24,318 nt of DNA. Origin: Pseudomonadota bacterium (lineage in GTDB: Bacteria > Pseudomonadota > Gammaproteobacteria > Xanthomonadales > Xanthomonadaceae). The notes under the pieces were generated by a model, which had not been told where the DNA came from, did not search any database, and saw only the letters and a program-made list of their open reading frames with translations. The translations under genes were made by a program, and so were the position numbers. The DNA lies in assembly GCA_023395465.1 (NCBI GenBank), contig JAEWZE010000292.1:1-24318 (forward strand), written 5' to 3'. Below, in pieces: positions 1 through 10,457 of the stretch (its first letter is position 1; each line of letters opens with the position of its first letter).

Positions 1-1091
1 CCGGCCAGGAACAGGTGTTGGAGCGAGGACAGGTCGCGATCGGTGATGAATGCCGGGTCGTGCTTCTTGAGCACGCGCAGCGCGGTCGGCGAGGAGAACA
101 TCGTGCGCACGCCGTAGCGCTCGACGATGCGCCACCAGATGCCGGCGTCGGGAGAGGTCGGCAGGCCCTCGTAGATGATCGAGGTGGCGCCGGCGATCAG
201 CGGCCCGTACACGTTGTAGGAATGCCCGACCACCCAGCCGATGTCGGAAGTGGAGAACATCACCTGGCCCGGGCGGATGTCGTACACCGACCACATCGAC
301 AGCGCCAACGCGACCGCGTAGCCGGCGACGTCGCGCTGCACGCCCTTGGGCTTGCCGGTGGTGCCGGAGGTGTAGAGGATGTAGCTCGGCTCGTTGGATT
401 CCAGCCAGGCCACGGGCACTTCCGCACCCTCGTGGTCCGCGCGCAGCGTCGCGTAATCGACGTCGCGGCCTTCGCGCAGCGCCAGTGGTCCGGCCAGGCC
501 GCGATCGACCACCAGCACCTTCTCGGGCGGATGTTCCGCCCGCGACAACGCCTCGTCCACCAGCGGCAGGAACGGAATCACCTTGCCGCCACGGATGCCC
601 GCGTCGGCGGTCACCAGCACGCGCGGCTGCGCATCGTCGATGCGCAGGGCGAGGTTGTGCGAGGCGAAGCCGCCGAACACCACCGAATGGATCGCACCGA
701 TCCGCGCGCAGGCCAGCATCGCCACCACCGCGTCGACGGTGTGCGGCATGTAGATCACCACCCGGTCGCCGCGGCCGACGCCCAGCGACTGCAGGCTCGC
801 TGCGAAGGTGTTCACCTCGCGATGCAGGTCGCGATAGCTCAGCTCGCGGATGTTGCCGGTCTCGGTGGACCAGCCCACCAGCGCCAGCTGGTCGCCGCGC
901 TCGTCGAGGTGGCGGTCGACCGCGTTGAAGCACAGGTTGGTCTCGCCGCCCACGAACCACTTGCGGAACGGCGGGTTCGAATCGTCGAGGATCCGGTCCG
1001 GCGCCCGGTGCCAGTGGATCGCGCGCGCCTGCTCCGCCCAGAAGTCTTCCGGCGCCTCGATCGATTGCCGATACAGGTCTTCGTAGCGCAT
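1..1091 (-). CDS. prpE: Propionate-CoA ligase PrpE (3' part cut by window edge)
   Basis: Activates propionate (or acetate) with ATP to the acyl-adenylate and then propionyl-CoA in the cytoplasm. About 363 N-terminal residues are present; the family is about 630 long, so the C-terminal adenylation subdomain lies outside the window. The start (MRYEDLYRQSIEAPEDFW) matches the ACS N-terminal domain in its PrpE form, followed by NPPFRKWFVGGETNLCFNAV. The AMP-binding P-loop TSGTTGKPKG is at about residue 240, followed by VQRD and the SDIGWVVGHSY motif. VQRD after the P-loop and the short N-terminus favour PrpE over acetyl-CoA synthetase Acs. The ATG at 1089-1091 has a GGAGAC ribosome site just upstream. 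It lies downstream of mdh in the same direction but is separated from it by a terminator, so it probably has its own promoter between 1092 and 1176, where I saw no convincing boxes. Confidence 0.9.
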   Translation of the reverse strand, partial: MRYEDLYRQSIEAPEDFWAEQARAIHWHRAPDRILDDSNPPFRKWFVGGETNLCFNAVDRHLDERGDQLALVGWSTETGNIRELSYRDLHREVNTFAASLQSLGVGRGDRVVIYMPHTVDAVVAMLACARIGAIHSVVFGGFASHNLALRIDDAQPRVLVTADAGIRGGKVIPFLPLVDEALSRAEHPPEKVLVVDRGLAGPLALREGRDVDYATLRADHEGAEVPVAWLESNEPSYILYTSGTTGKPKGVQRDVAGYAVALALSMWSVYDIRPGQVMFSTSDIGWVVGHSYNVYGPLIAGATSIIYEGLPTSPDAGIWWRIVERYGVRTMFSSPTALRVLKKHDPAFITDRDLSSLQHLFLA

Positions 1092-1176
1092 GGCCGTCTC
1101 CGCTGTGTTCGGCCAGAGGCTAGGCCTGCGTCGCCGGGAAAGCGTTAAGACCTTCGTATCATCCGCCAGAAAATGC

Positions 1177-1200
1177 GAAAAAGGCCGGAAAAACCGGCCT
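1177..1200 (-). terminator. Intrinsic terminator downstream of mdh
   Basis: A perfect 7-bp stem (1182-1188 with 1194-1200, arms AGGCCGG/CCGGCCT) with an A5/T5 loop. Read on the minus strand it is followed by TTTTTCGC, so it fits rho-independent termination of the mdh transcript 177 nt after the mdh stop and before prpE. Confidence 0.75.
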
Positions 1201-1228
1201 ATTCCCTGCATGTTGACCGATGCGATCA

Positions 1229-1347
1229 AGCGGGTTGATCGTTCCGGTCAACCCGCTGAATGCGCAACTAGGCCGCTTTGCCTCTGCACCTGCTGCCCGG
1301 GCGGGAAAGCGGCGGATTGCCGGGCTGGATGCAGCCGTCCAGCCCGG
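1229..1347. repeat. Two further perfect hairpins in the mdh-prpE gap
   Basis: A 10-bp stem at 1229-1238/1248-1257 (AGCGGGTTGA and its complement, 9-nt loop) and a second 10-bp stem at 1320-1329/1338-1347 (CCGGGCTGGA and its complement, 8-nt loop). Neither has a T-tail. They sit between the mdh stop and the true terminator and could stabilise the 3' end of the mdh mRNA. The whole 285-bp gap contains no credible gene. Confidence 0.6.
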
Positions 1348-1376
1348 AACAGTGGGCTTCACGCACGCGCGTGGAC

Positions 1377-2363
1377 TCAGCCCAGCAGGTGCGCCACGCC
1401 GCTGCGCTCTTCCTCGAGCTCGGCCAGGGTCTTGTCGATGGCCTGGCGGCTGAAGTCGTCGACCGGGAGGTCGCGGATCATCGTGTACTCGCCGTTCTCG
1501 GTGGTCACGGCGAAGCCGAAGATCACGCCTTCCGGGATGCCGTAGGAACCGTCCGAGGGAATGCCCATCGTCACCCACTTGCCGTTGCTGCCCAGCGCCC
1601 AGTCGCGGATGTGGTCGATCGCGGCGTTCGCGGCGGAGGCGGCCGAGGACAGGCCGCGCGCTTCGATGATCGCCGCGCCGCGCTTGCCCACCTTCGGGAT
1701 GAACTCGTCGGCGTTCCAGCCGGCGTCGTTGATGCGGTCCTTCAGCGACTCGCCCTTGACGGTGGCGAAGCGGTAGTCGGGGTACATGGTCGGGCTGTGG
1801 TTGCCCCACACGACCAGCTTCTCGATGTCGCCGACGGCGACGCCCGCCTTGCCGGCGAGCTGGGAGAGCGCGCGGTTGTGGTCCAGGCGCAGCATGGCGG
1901 TGAAGTTCTTCGCCGGCAGGTCGGGCGCGGACTTCATCGCGATATAGGCGTTGGTGTTGGCCGGGTTGCCGACCACCAGCACCTTGACGTTGCGGCTGGC
2001 GACCTTGTTCAGGGCCGCGCCCTGCGCGGTGAAGATCTTGGCGTTCTCCAGCAGCAGGTCCTTGCGCTCCATGCCGGGTCCGCGCGGGCGCGCACCCACC
2101 AGGAGGGCGTAGTCGGCGTCCTTGAACGCGACTTCCGCATCGTCGGTGCCGACCATGCCGGCCAGCAGCGGGAACGCGCAGTCCTCCAGCTCCATCATCA
2201 CGCCGCGCAGCGCGGCCTGGGCCTTGTCGATGGGCAGCTCCAGCAGCTGCAGGATCACCGGCTGGTCCTTGCCCAGCATTTCGCCCGAGGCGATACGGAA
2301 CAGCAGGGCGTAGCCGATCTGGCCGGCGGCGCCGGTGACTGCGACTCGGACGGGAGTTTTCAT
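1377..2363 (-). CDS. mdh: Malate dehydrogenase (NAD-dependent, Thermus/cytosolic type)
   Basis: Interconverts malate and oxaloacetate with NAD in the TCA cycle; soluble and cytoplasmic. The product is 328 residues, the usual length in Xanthomonadaceae. The Rossmann glycine motif TGAAGQIGY is at residues 10-18 and an acidic LLELP follows the second beta strand, consistent with NAD preference. The substrate-loop arginines are in GARPRGPGMERKDLL, NPANTNAY is the nicotinamide-side motif, RLDHNRA holds the Asp/Arg, and WGNHSPTMYPD carries the catalytic His. The whole protein resembles the Thermus/cytosolic MDH class rather than the E. coli 312-residue class. A GAGGACCTCCCG ribosome-site region precedes the ATG. 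The aminotransferase lies 137 bp upstream on the same strand. Confidence 0.96.
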   Translation of the reverse strand: MKTPVRVAVTGAAGQIGYALLFRIASGEMLGKDQPVILQLLELPIDKAQAALRGVMMELEDCAFPLLAGMVGTDDAEVAFKDADYALLVGARPRGPGMERKDLLLENAKIFTAQGAALNKVASRNVKVLVVGNPANTNAYIAMKSAPDLPAKNFTAMLRLDHNRALSQLAGKAGVAVGDIEKLVVWGNHSPTMYPDYRFATVKGESLKDRINDAGWNADEFIPKVGKRGAAIIEARGLSSAASAANAAIDHIRDWALGSNGKWVTMGIPSDGSYGIPEGVIFGFAVTTENGEYTMIRDLPVDDFSRQAIDKTLAELEEERSGVAHLLG

Positions 2364-2500
2364 CGGGAGGTCCTCTTGCGAAGTGGAATGCAGGTCGGCA
2401 CGGAGGGCCGCGTCGACCCGACGGGGAGAAGAAGGAAGGTTCGGCGCCTGCGCACGGCGCAATTCAGCATCGACAAATCCGCTGCGCGCATCGCCGCCGC

Positions 2501-3706
2501 TCAGGCCAGTTCCGCGAAGAACTCGCGGAAGCGCTGCAGGCCCGGCGCGAGCTGCGCCTCGGGACAGGTGTAGCTGATGCGCAGGGCACGCGGCTCGCCG
2601 AAGGCCGATCCGGGCACGCAGGCCACGCCCTTGGCCTCGAGCAGCGCGTTGCACAGGTCGACGTCGTTGTCGATCCGCAGCCCCGACGGGACATGCGTGC
2701 GCCCGAAGGCGACGCTGACGTCCGGGAACACGTAGAACGCGCCCTGCGGCTTCGGGCACGCCACGCCGGGGATCCGCGCCAGCACGTCGAGCACCTGGTC
2801 GCGGCGCTGCTGGAACTCCGCGCACCGCGCCTCGGGGACGTCCTGCGGCCCGGACAGCGCCGCCACCGCCGCGGCAGTGACCACTTCGGGCACGTTGGTG
2901 ATGTGGGTGGAGTTGAGCGCCGTGAGCGCCTTGGCCACCACTTCGGGACCTGCCATGAACCCGGCCCGCCATCCCGGCATGCCGTAGGTCTTGGACAGCG
3001 AGTCGACGAAGATCACGCGATCGCGCAGGTCCGGGCGTGCGTGCAGGAAGTTGTGGTAGCCGACGCCGTCGAACACCATCCGGTGGTAGATGTCGTCGGT
3101 GATCACCCAGGTCTCGGGATGGCGCGCGATGACGTCGGCCAGCGCGGAAATCTCCTCGCGCGTGTAGACCATGCCGGTCGGATTGGACGGGTTGTTGAAC
3201 AGCAGCAGCTTGGGCCGCTTCGCCAGCGCCGCGTCCAGCTGGTCCGGAACGAGCTTGTAGTCCTGCTCCGGCGGGCACGGCAGCAGCTGGATCGAGGCGC
3301 CCAGCAGTTCGCCGATGTCCAGGTAGCTGGTCCAGTACGGGGTGGCGAAGGCGAAGCCGTCGCCCGGATCCAGCAGCGCCTCGCACAGGTTGTAGAGCAC
3401 GTGCTTGGCGCCGATGCCGGTGGCGCAGTTGGCGCGCGTGTAGCCGGTCAGGCCGGCCGTTTCGAGATGGCCGAGGAAGGCGTCGAGCAGCGCGTCGGCG
3501 CCGCGGTTGCTGCCGTACTGGCCCGAATCGTGTTCGAGCGCGGCGCGCGCGGCCGCGTAGACGTGCGGGCCCGGCAGGAAGTTGGGCACGCCGATCGAGA
3601 AGCTGATGATGTCGCGACCCTGCGCCTTGAGCTGCCGCGCCCGTTCGGCGACGAGCATGATCGCGCTCTGCTTGGCGCGGCCCATGCGGCGGGCAAGTTG
3701 CGGCAT
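2501..3706 (-). CDS. Class I/II PLP-dependent aminotransferase (aspartate/aromatic type)
   Basis: A fold-type I aminotransferase of 401 residues, probably transferring an amino group between an aspartate- or aromatic-type amino acid and 2-oxoglutarate; substrate specificity cannot be read from the sequence. Visible landmarks are NNPSNPTG with Asn175, the pyridine-nitrogen aspartate Asp204 in VITDDIYHRM, the Schiff-base lysine Lys239 in DSLSKTYGMPGWR, and the carboxylate-binding arginine Arg376 in RALRISY. There is no signal peptide. I chose the ATG at 3704-3706 because family members begin a few residues before the conserved helix; a second ATG seven codons in (3683-3685) has no better ribosome site. 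An extended -10 promoter lies about 70 bp upstream. Annotators often call this type AspB/AatA; I leave the symbol empty because specificity is unproven. Confidence 0.9.
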   Translation of the reverse strand: MPQLARRMGRAKQSAIMLVAERARQLKAQGRDIISFSIGVPNFLPGPHVYAAARAALEHDSGQYGSNRGADALLDAFLGHLETAGLTGYTRANCATGIGAKHVLYNLCEALLDPGDGFAFATPYWTSYLDIGELLGASIQLLPCPPEQDYKLVPDQLDAALAKRPKLLLFNNPSNPTGMVYTREEISALADVIARHPETWVITDDIYHRMVFDGVGYHNFLHARPDLRDRVIFVDSLSKTYGMPGWRAGFMAGPEVVAKALTALNSTHITNVPEVVTAAAVAALSGPQDVPEARCAEFQQRRDQVLDVLARIPGVACPKPQGAFYVFPDVSVAFGRTHVPSGLRIDNDVDLCNALLEAKGVACVPGSAFGEPRALRISYTCPEAQLAPGLQRFREFFAELA

Positions 3707-3776
3707 CGCGAGGGTTCCCGGAAAGAAGGGCGGGGCCGGCGTCGATGACGGCCGGACGCCGCATTTGCGGCGAGGA

Positions 3777-3785
3777 ATTCTAGCA
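3777..3785 (-). promoter_or_regulatory. Extended -10 promoter for the aminotransferase gene
   Basis: Minus-strand TGCTAGAAT: hexamer TAGAAT at 3777-3782 with TG one base upstream. This predicts a start near 3770 and a leader of about 64 nt. No good -35 is seen at 17 bp, as is common for extended -10 promoters. It is a local AT-rich spot in a GC-rich gap. Confidence 0.55.
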
Positions 3786-3847
3786 CGCGGCACCGCAGCG
3801 GACCGGCCGCAGGCGGGCGCAAGCCACTGTTTCCACTTGCATCCGCG

Positions 3848-3888
3848 CCGGGATCGGAGCCAGGAGTCGTGCCTGGCATCCGTCCCGG
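3848..3888. repeat. Long near-perfect palindrome between ppiB and the aminotransferase gene
   Basis: Arms 3848-3864 and 3872-3888 pair over 16 bp, interrupted only by a single bulged base on each side (T3854, A3878), with a 7-nt loop. The core is GCCAGG/CCTGGC and the base is CCGGGA/TCCCGG. It lies 117 nt after the ppiB stop and about 65 bp before the aminotransferase -10 box, without a T-tail. The surrounding 298-bp gap (3707-4004) holds this element and the promoter but no gene. Confidence 0.65.
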
Positions 3889-4004
3889 AGAGGGCGCCCG
3901 TGCGACCCGGCGCGCAGCGTCGCGAACGAGGCTCGGCTGCGCCCTGCGGGCGACCCAACGCGCCGCATCCGCCCCGTTCGCGAGGCGGCAGCGGCGCGGG
4001 CGGA

Positions 4005-4499
4005 TCAGGCGGCGAGGATCCGCTCCCACTCCGCGACGCGGTCGGCCTTGGCCGCCAGCGCCGCCTCGGCGTCGCCCTCGATCTTCACCGACTTGATCGC
4101 GTCGCCCTGCTTCACCGCGTCGACCACGTCCAGGCCCTCGGTGACCTTGCCGAACACGGTGTGCTTGCCGTCGAGCCAGTCGGTCTTGATGTGGGTGATG
4201 AAGAACTGGCTGCCGTTGGTGTTCGGCCCGGCGTTGGCCATCGACAGCACGCCGCGTTCATGCTTCACGCCGTTGCTGGTCTCGTCCTCGAACTTGTAGC
4301 CCGGCCCGCCGGTGCCGGTGCCCTTGGGGCAGCCGCCCTGGATCATGAAGTCGGGGATCACGCGGTGGAAGCTGAGGCCGTCGTAGAAGCCGCGCCGGGC
4401 CAGGTTGACGAAGTTGGCGACGGTCAGCGGCGCCTTGTCGGCGAACAGTTCGACACGGATCGGGCCCCGGTCGGTGTCGAAAACGGCAATAAGGCTCAT
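4005..4499 (-). CDS. ppiB: Cytoplasmic cyclophilin-type peptidyl-prolyl isomerase
   Basis: Catalyses cis-trans isomerisation of Xaa-Pro bonds and assists folding. The product is 164 residues, as in PpiB. The cyclophilin signature FHRVIPDFMIQGG spans residues 44-56 with the catalytic arginine at 46. NGSQFFI (Gln98, Phe99) and TDWLDGKHTVFG (Trp108, His113) complete the active site. There is no signal peptide, so it is the cytoplasmic form rather than periplasmic PpiA. The ATG at 4497-4499 has GGAG eight bases upstream. It is divergent from typA across 123 bp. Confidence 0.94.
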   Translation of the reverse strand: MSLIAVFDTDRGPIRVELFADKAPLTVANFVNLARRGFYDGLSFHRVIPDFMIQGGCPKGTGTGGPGYKFEDETSNGVKHERGVLSMANAGPNTNGSQFFITHIKTDWLDGKHTVFGKVTEGLDVVDAVKQGDAIKSVKIEGDAEAALAAKADRVAEWERILAA

Positions 4500-4539
4500 G
4501 TATTCAGCTCCAATGGCCCGGACCGGGCGGTTGACCCCA

Positions 4540-4546
4540 TATAATA
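4540..4546. promoter_or_regulatory. TATAAT element in the ppiB/typA divergent region
   Basis: Perfect plus-strand TATAAT at 4540-4545; the overlapping minus-strand reading gives TATTAT at 4541-4546. It lies 77 bp before typA and 40 bp before ppiB, in the only AT-rich stretch of the intergenic region. No matching -35 is found at 16-18 bp on either strand; a TTGACC is only 3 bp upstream on the plus strand. It could serve typA, ppiB or both. Confidence 0.5.
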
Positions 4547-4622
4547 GCCCGCTTCCCTCCACCCTCCCCCGCGCCCTGCCCCCTTCACGGCAGCGTGTGC
4601 GGATGACCCGACCTCCGAATCC

Positions 4623-6448
<1,826 letters not shown>

Positions 6449-6452
<4 letters not shown>

Positions 6453-7033
6453 GCCAGGCGCTGTTTCCCGGCTGGCGGCCCGACGCCGGTGGCCGGGAAC
6501 GGCTGGCCGCGATCGCCGACGAGATCGTGGCCGCACGGCCCGAGGGCGCTGCCAGGCTTTCGCTGCGCCGGCCCGAGCAGTGGCACGCGACGCTGTGCTT
6601 CCTCGGCTACGACCTGGGCCACGTGGTGACGCCGGCCCTGCTCGAGGCGTTCGCTGGCGTCGCCGCGCGCATCCCGCCGCACACCTGCACCGTCGAACGC
6701 GTCGCCTACTGGCCCCAGTCCGGCGCGGTGGTCGCCCTGCCCCATGCCTGCGCCGCGCTGCAGGCGCTGTGCGACGCCACCCGCGACGCGGCCCGCCGCT
6801 GCGGCATCCGGCCGGAACAGGTCACCACGCAACCGCACGTCACGCTCGCCTACCTCGAGCGGGGGCTAGCCGGGCAGGCGTGGCTCGACACCGTCGACTG
6901 CGCCGGCGCAGCGCTGCGCATCGACCGCTTCGAACTGCTGTTCAACCCGGGCGGGCGCTACGAGGCGCTGGGCGAATGGCCGTTGCTGGCAACCGACCTG
7001 CCCGCGCAGCCGCACCAGGCCGGACTATTCTGA
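6449..7033 (+). CDS. thpR: RNA 2',3'-cyclic phosphodiesterase (ThpR/LigT, 2H family)
   Basis: A 2H phosphoesterase that opens 2',3'-cyclic phosphate ends of RNA and in vitro can join tRNA halves. The 194-residue product carries both catalytic motifs: HATLCFLG with His46 and HVTLAYLE with His130. FELLFNPGG and YEAL near the end match the last family strands. The start is GTG at 6449-6451, overlapping the typA stop (GTGA), with no ATG upstream in frame; expression is therefore probably coupled to typA. The N-terminus (QALFPGWRPDAGGRERL) is a little shorter than the usual RLFFAL strand, so that first strand may be degenerate. Confidence 0.88.
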
Positions 7034-7038
7034 GCGAC

Positions 7039-7518
7039 ATGAACGCATGCCCCGGCATCGCAGAACGCGCTCGGCGGGATGCAGCCCACCCGGAACTGCG
7101 CGCGGTCGCGCTGTTCGAGGGACTCAATGGCGCGCTGTCGCTGGCCGCCGCCATCGCGCTGGCCTTCGCCGGGGCCGAGAACCTGCAGCACTGGACCACG
7201 ATGCTGCTGTCCCGGCTCGGCGCCAGCCAGGGCCTCGCGGCGTCGTCCTGGCTGCAGCGCGCGATCAATCCCGACTCGGTGCAGCTGGCCGCACTCGCCG
7301 TCACGGCCTATGGCCTGCTGCGCTTCGTCGAAGCCTGGGGTCTGTGGCGCGCCCGCGCGTGGGCGTCCGGGCTGGGCTGCGTCTCGGCCTCGCTCTACCT
7401 GCCGCTCGAACTGCACGCCTCGATCCGCCATCCCGGCTGGCTCGCGCTTGGCGTGCTCGCGGTGAACCTGGTCGTGGTCGCGGTGCTGGCCCGCGACCTG
7501 GTGCGGCGGCGTCGCTGA
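7039..7518 (+). CDS. DUF2127-like small membrane protein
   Basis: A 159-residue protein of unknown function that I place tentatively in the DUF2127 family. After a charged N-terminus comes LRAVALFEGLNGALSLAAAI, then a hydrophobic segment, a loop of about 45 residues with HWTTMLLSRLGA, a second hydrophobic segment (LAALAVTAYGLLRFVEAWGL), a third (ASGLGCVSASLYLPLELHA) and a fourth (ALGVLAVNLVVVAVLARDLV) ending in an arginine cluster RRRR. This suggests four inner-membrane helices with the C-terminus in the cytoplasm. The ATG at 7039 lies five bases after the thpR stop with GAGCGAC upstream. It closes the typA-thpR unit. Confidence 0.75.
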   Translation: MNACPGIAERARRDAAHPELRAVALFEGLNGALSLAAAIALAFAGAENLQHWTTMLLSRLGASQGLAASSWLQRAINPDSVQLAALAVTAYGLLRFVEAWGLWRARAWASGLGCVSASLYLPLELHASIRHPGWLALGVLAVNLVVVAVLARDLVRRRR

Positions 7519-7525
7519 AGCGGCG

Positions 7526-7549
7526 CGTGGCCGGCCTGCGCCGGCCGCG
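7526..7549. terminator. Hairpin between convergent genes
   Basis: GGCCGGC (7529-7535) pairs with GCCGGCC (7540-7546) around a 4-nt loop, extendable by a wobble and two further pairs to 7526/7549. It occupies almost the whole 33-bp gap between the DUF2127 and DAHP synthase stops. There is no T-run on either strand, so it is a barrier or 3'-end hairpin rather than a textbook intrinsic terminator. Confidence 0.45.
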
Positions 7550-7551
7550 GA

Positions 7552-8973
<1,422 letters not shown>

Positions 8974-9028
8974 GGTGCGCTCCTTGCTGCGGCGCGTCAA
9001 TTTCAGCTGCAACGGGTCCTGCAGGCCC

Positions 9029-9529
9029 TCAGCGGCGGCGCCGGAAGCCGGCCAGCAGGCCCCACACGGCCAGCAGCACGAACCAGATCAGGCTCCACCA
9101 GGGCATCGAAAGGCCGAGGAAGGTCCAGTCGATCGCGCCACAGTCGCCGGTGCCGGTGAGGACCTGCCGGATCAGGCCGGGGGTGTCCATGGTCTCGCGC
9201 ATGAACGCGAACGGGGCGCCACAGGCGGGAATCTCCGGCGGGAACAGCTGCAGCCAGACGTGGCGCCCGGCGATGCCGATGCCGACCGCGGCCGCCACCA
9301 GCGCCAGCACGGCCCAGGCCTGCCTGCCGCCGGCGCCGCGCGGTGCGTGCAGCCCCGCCGCCAGCATCACCAGGCCAAGCGCGGCGAAGGCGATGCGCTG
9401 GAAGATGCACAGCGGGCACGGCACCAGGCCCCATGCGAGCTGGCTGTAGATCGCGAAGCCGATCAGCGCGAAGCACACGGCCGCGCCCGACAGCATCTGT
9501 GCGCGGAACGACCAGCGGAATGGATTCAT
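9029..9529 (-). CDS. dsbB: Disulfide bond formation protein DsbB
   Basis: An inner-membrane quinone reductase that reoxidises periplasmic DsbA. The 166-residue product has the first periplasmic pair CPLC (Cys38, Cys41) followed by the conserved Gln-Arg (IFQR), and the second pair Cys103 and Cys130 in the second periplasmic loop. Four hydrophobic helices lie near residues 12-32, 43-62, 71-88 and 142-160, with a basic C-terminal tail RRRR, as in the family. The ATG at 9527-9529 begins MNPFRWSFR; the ribosome site is weak (AGG). It lies 55 bp upstream of the DAHP synthase gene on the same strand and might be cotranscribed with it. Confidence 0.93.
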   Translation of the reverse strand: MNPFRWSFRAQMLSGAAVCFALIGFAIYSQLAWGLVPCPLCIFQRIAFAALGLVMLAAGLHAPRGAGGRQAWAVLALVAAAVGIGIAGRHVWLQLFPPEIPACGAPFAFMRETMDTPGLIRQVLTGTGDCGAIDWTFLGLSMPWWSLIWFVLLAVWGLLAGFRRRR

Positions 9530-9559
9530 GGCAGCCTGCGGCAAGTGGACCGGGCCGGC

Positions 9560-9565
9560 ATTATC
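9560..9565 (-). promoter_or_regulatory. Possible -10 box for dsbB
   Basis: Minus-strand GATAAT, five of six consensus positions, placed 30 bp before the dsbB ATG. No good -35 at 17 bp. The leader would be about 25 nt. Confidence 0.35.
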
Positions 9566-9691
9566 GCCGCTGTCGGTGGCCCGGCGCACGCGCCGCGGGG
9601 AGATCGCGGCGCAACACGGCGGCGCCTGCCTGCGTCCGCCCGCAGGGAACACGAGCGGAGCTATCGTCCCGCACCCGCAGCGGCTATCCGT

Positions 9692-9707
9692 GCTGGTGCG
9701 CACCAGC
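9692..9707. repeat. Perfect 16-bp palindrome upstream of dsbB
   Basis: GCTGGTGC followed immediately by its reverse complement GCACCAGC. With no loop it is more like a dimeric protein-binding site than an RNA hairpin. It lies between the rplQ terminator and the candidate dsbB promoter in a 289-bp gap (9530-9818) that has no gene. Confidence 0.45.
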
Positions 9708-9767
9708 GCACGGCGGGCAACACGCGGCGCCAATGGGACGCCTGCCATTGCCTCGGCCCGGAAAGCA

Positions 9768-9792
9768 GAAACCCCGGCCAGGCCGGGGTTTC
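9768..9792 (-). terminator. Intrinsic terminator of the ribosomal protein cluster (after rplQ)
   Basis: GAAACCCCGG (9768-9777) pairs perfectly with CCGGGGTTTC (9783-9792) over 10 bp around a 5-nt loop. On the minus strand it is followed by TGCTTTCC. It lies 26 nt beyond the rplQ stop, the expected end of the alpha operon. Confidence 0.8.
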
Positions 9793-9818
9793 GCGTGTCG
9801 CACAACTGGCGGGCCCGA

Positions 9819-10193
9819 TTACTCGGCGGACGCCTGCGGGCGGTCCACCAGCTCCACGTACGCCATCGGCGCGTTGTCGCCGGCGCGGAAGCCGCACTTG
9901 AGGATGCGCAGGTAGCCACCCGGACGGCTGGCGTAACGCGGACCCAAGGTCGTGAACAGGTTGCCCACGGCTTCCTTGTCGCGCAGGCGCGAGAAGGCGA
10001 GGCGGCGGTTGGCGACGCTGTCGACCTTGGCCAGGGTGACCAGCGGCTCGGCGACGCGGCGCAGTTCCTTGGCCTTGGGCAGGGTGGTCTTGATCAGCTC
10101 GTGCTTGAACAGCGACGCGGCCATGTTGGTGAACATCGCCTGGCGGTGGGCGCTGGTGCGGTTGAACTTGCGGCCGGCTTTCTGGTGGCGCAT
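9819..10193 (-). CDS. rplQ: 50S ribosomal protein L17
   Basis: A 124-residue L17, near the polypeptide exit side of the large subunit. The N-terminus MRHQKAGRKFNRTSAHRQAM is the invariant family signature; LIKTTLPKAKELRRVAEPLVTLAK and GGYLRILKCGFRAGDNAPMAYVELVD complete it. The ATG at 10191-10193 is preceded by AAGGA nine bases upstream. It is the last gene of the alpha set and is separated from rpoA by an unusually long 264-bp palindrome-rich gap. Confidence 0.97.
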   Translation of the reverse strand: MRHQKAGRKFNRTSAHRQAMFTNMAASLFKHELIKTTLPKAKELRRVAEPLVTLAKVDSVANRRLAFSRLRDKEAVGNLFTTLGPRYASRPGGYLRILKCGFRAGDNAPMAYVELVDRPQASAE

Positions 10194-10282
10194 GGACTTG
10201 ATTCCTTGGAAGGGTGAAGGGTGGAGCCGTGGACGTCTGTGTCGCCTTCCTGGCGTTGTATGCGGACTGCGGATGGTCCTTG

Positions 10283-10456
10283 CCGGCATCCTTCGCCGGT
10301 CGTGCCGCGGGCTTCGGCCCGTCGGCGGGTACTGCGAATTGCGACTATCAGAGGAAGCCGCGGCTTACGCCGCGTTTGCACCCCCGGCCCGGCGCAGCGC
10401 GCCGGGCGTTCACACCCCGCAGCCGATGCCTGAGGACATCGGCTGGGCGCGGGGTG
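10283..10456. repeat. Array of five hairpins in the rpoA-rplQ gap
   Basis: Perfect inverted repeats at 10283-10287/10295-10299 (5 bp), 10308-10312/10317-10321 (5 bp around TTCG, CGAA on the transcript strand), 10359-10364/10369-10374 (6 bp, 4-nt loop) and 10387-10395/10399-10407 (9 bp, 3-nt loop). A composite stem follows at 10413-10420 + 10421-10428 / 10437-10444 + 10449-10456 (8+8 bp with a 4-nt one-sided bulge). The last begins two bases after the rpoA stop codon. There is no T-tail. The 264-bp gap has no credible ORF. Confidence 0.65.
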
Positions 10457-10457
10457 C

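Noticed and set aside
15..1148. Plus-strand open frame of 377 codons across prpE
   Set aside because: Antisense shadow of a clear PrpE coding frame; Arg/His/Ala-rich translation with no family features, typical of GC-rich DNA.
1278..2573. Plus-strand open frame of 431 codons across mdh
   Set aside because: Antisense to an intact malate dehydrogenase; compositionally biased, with no domain.
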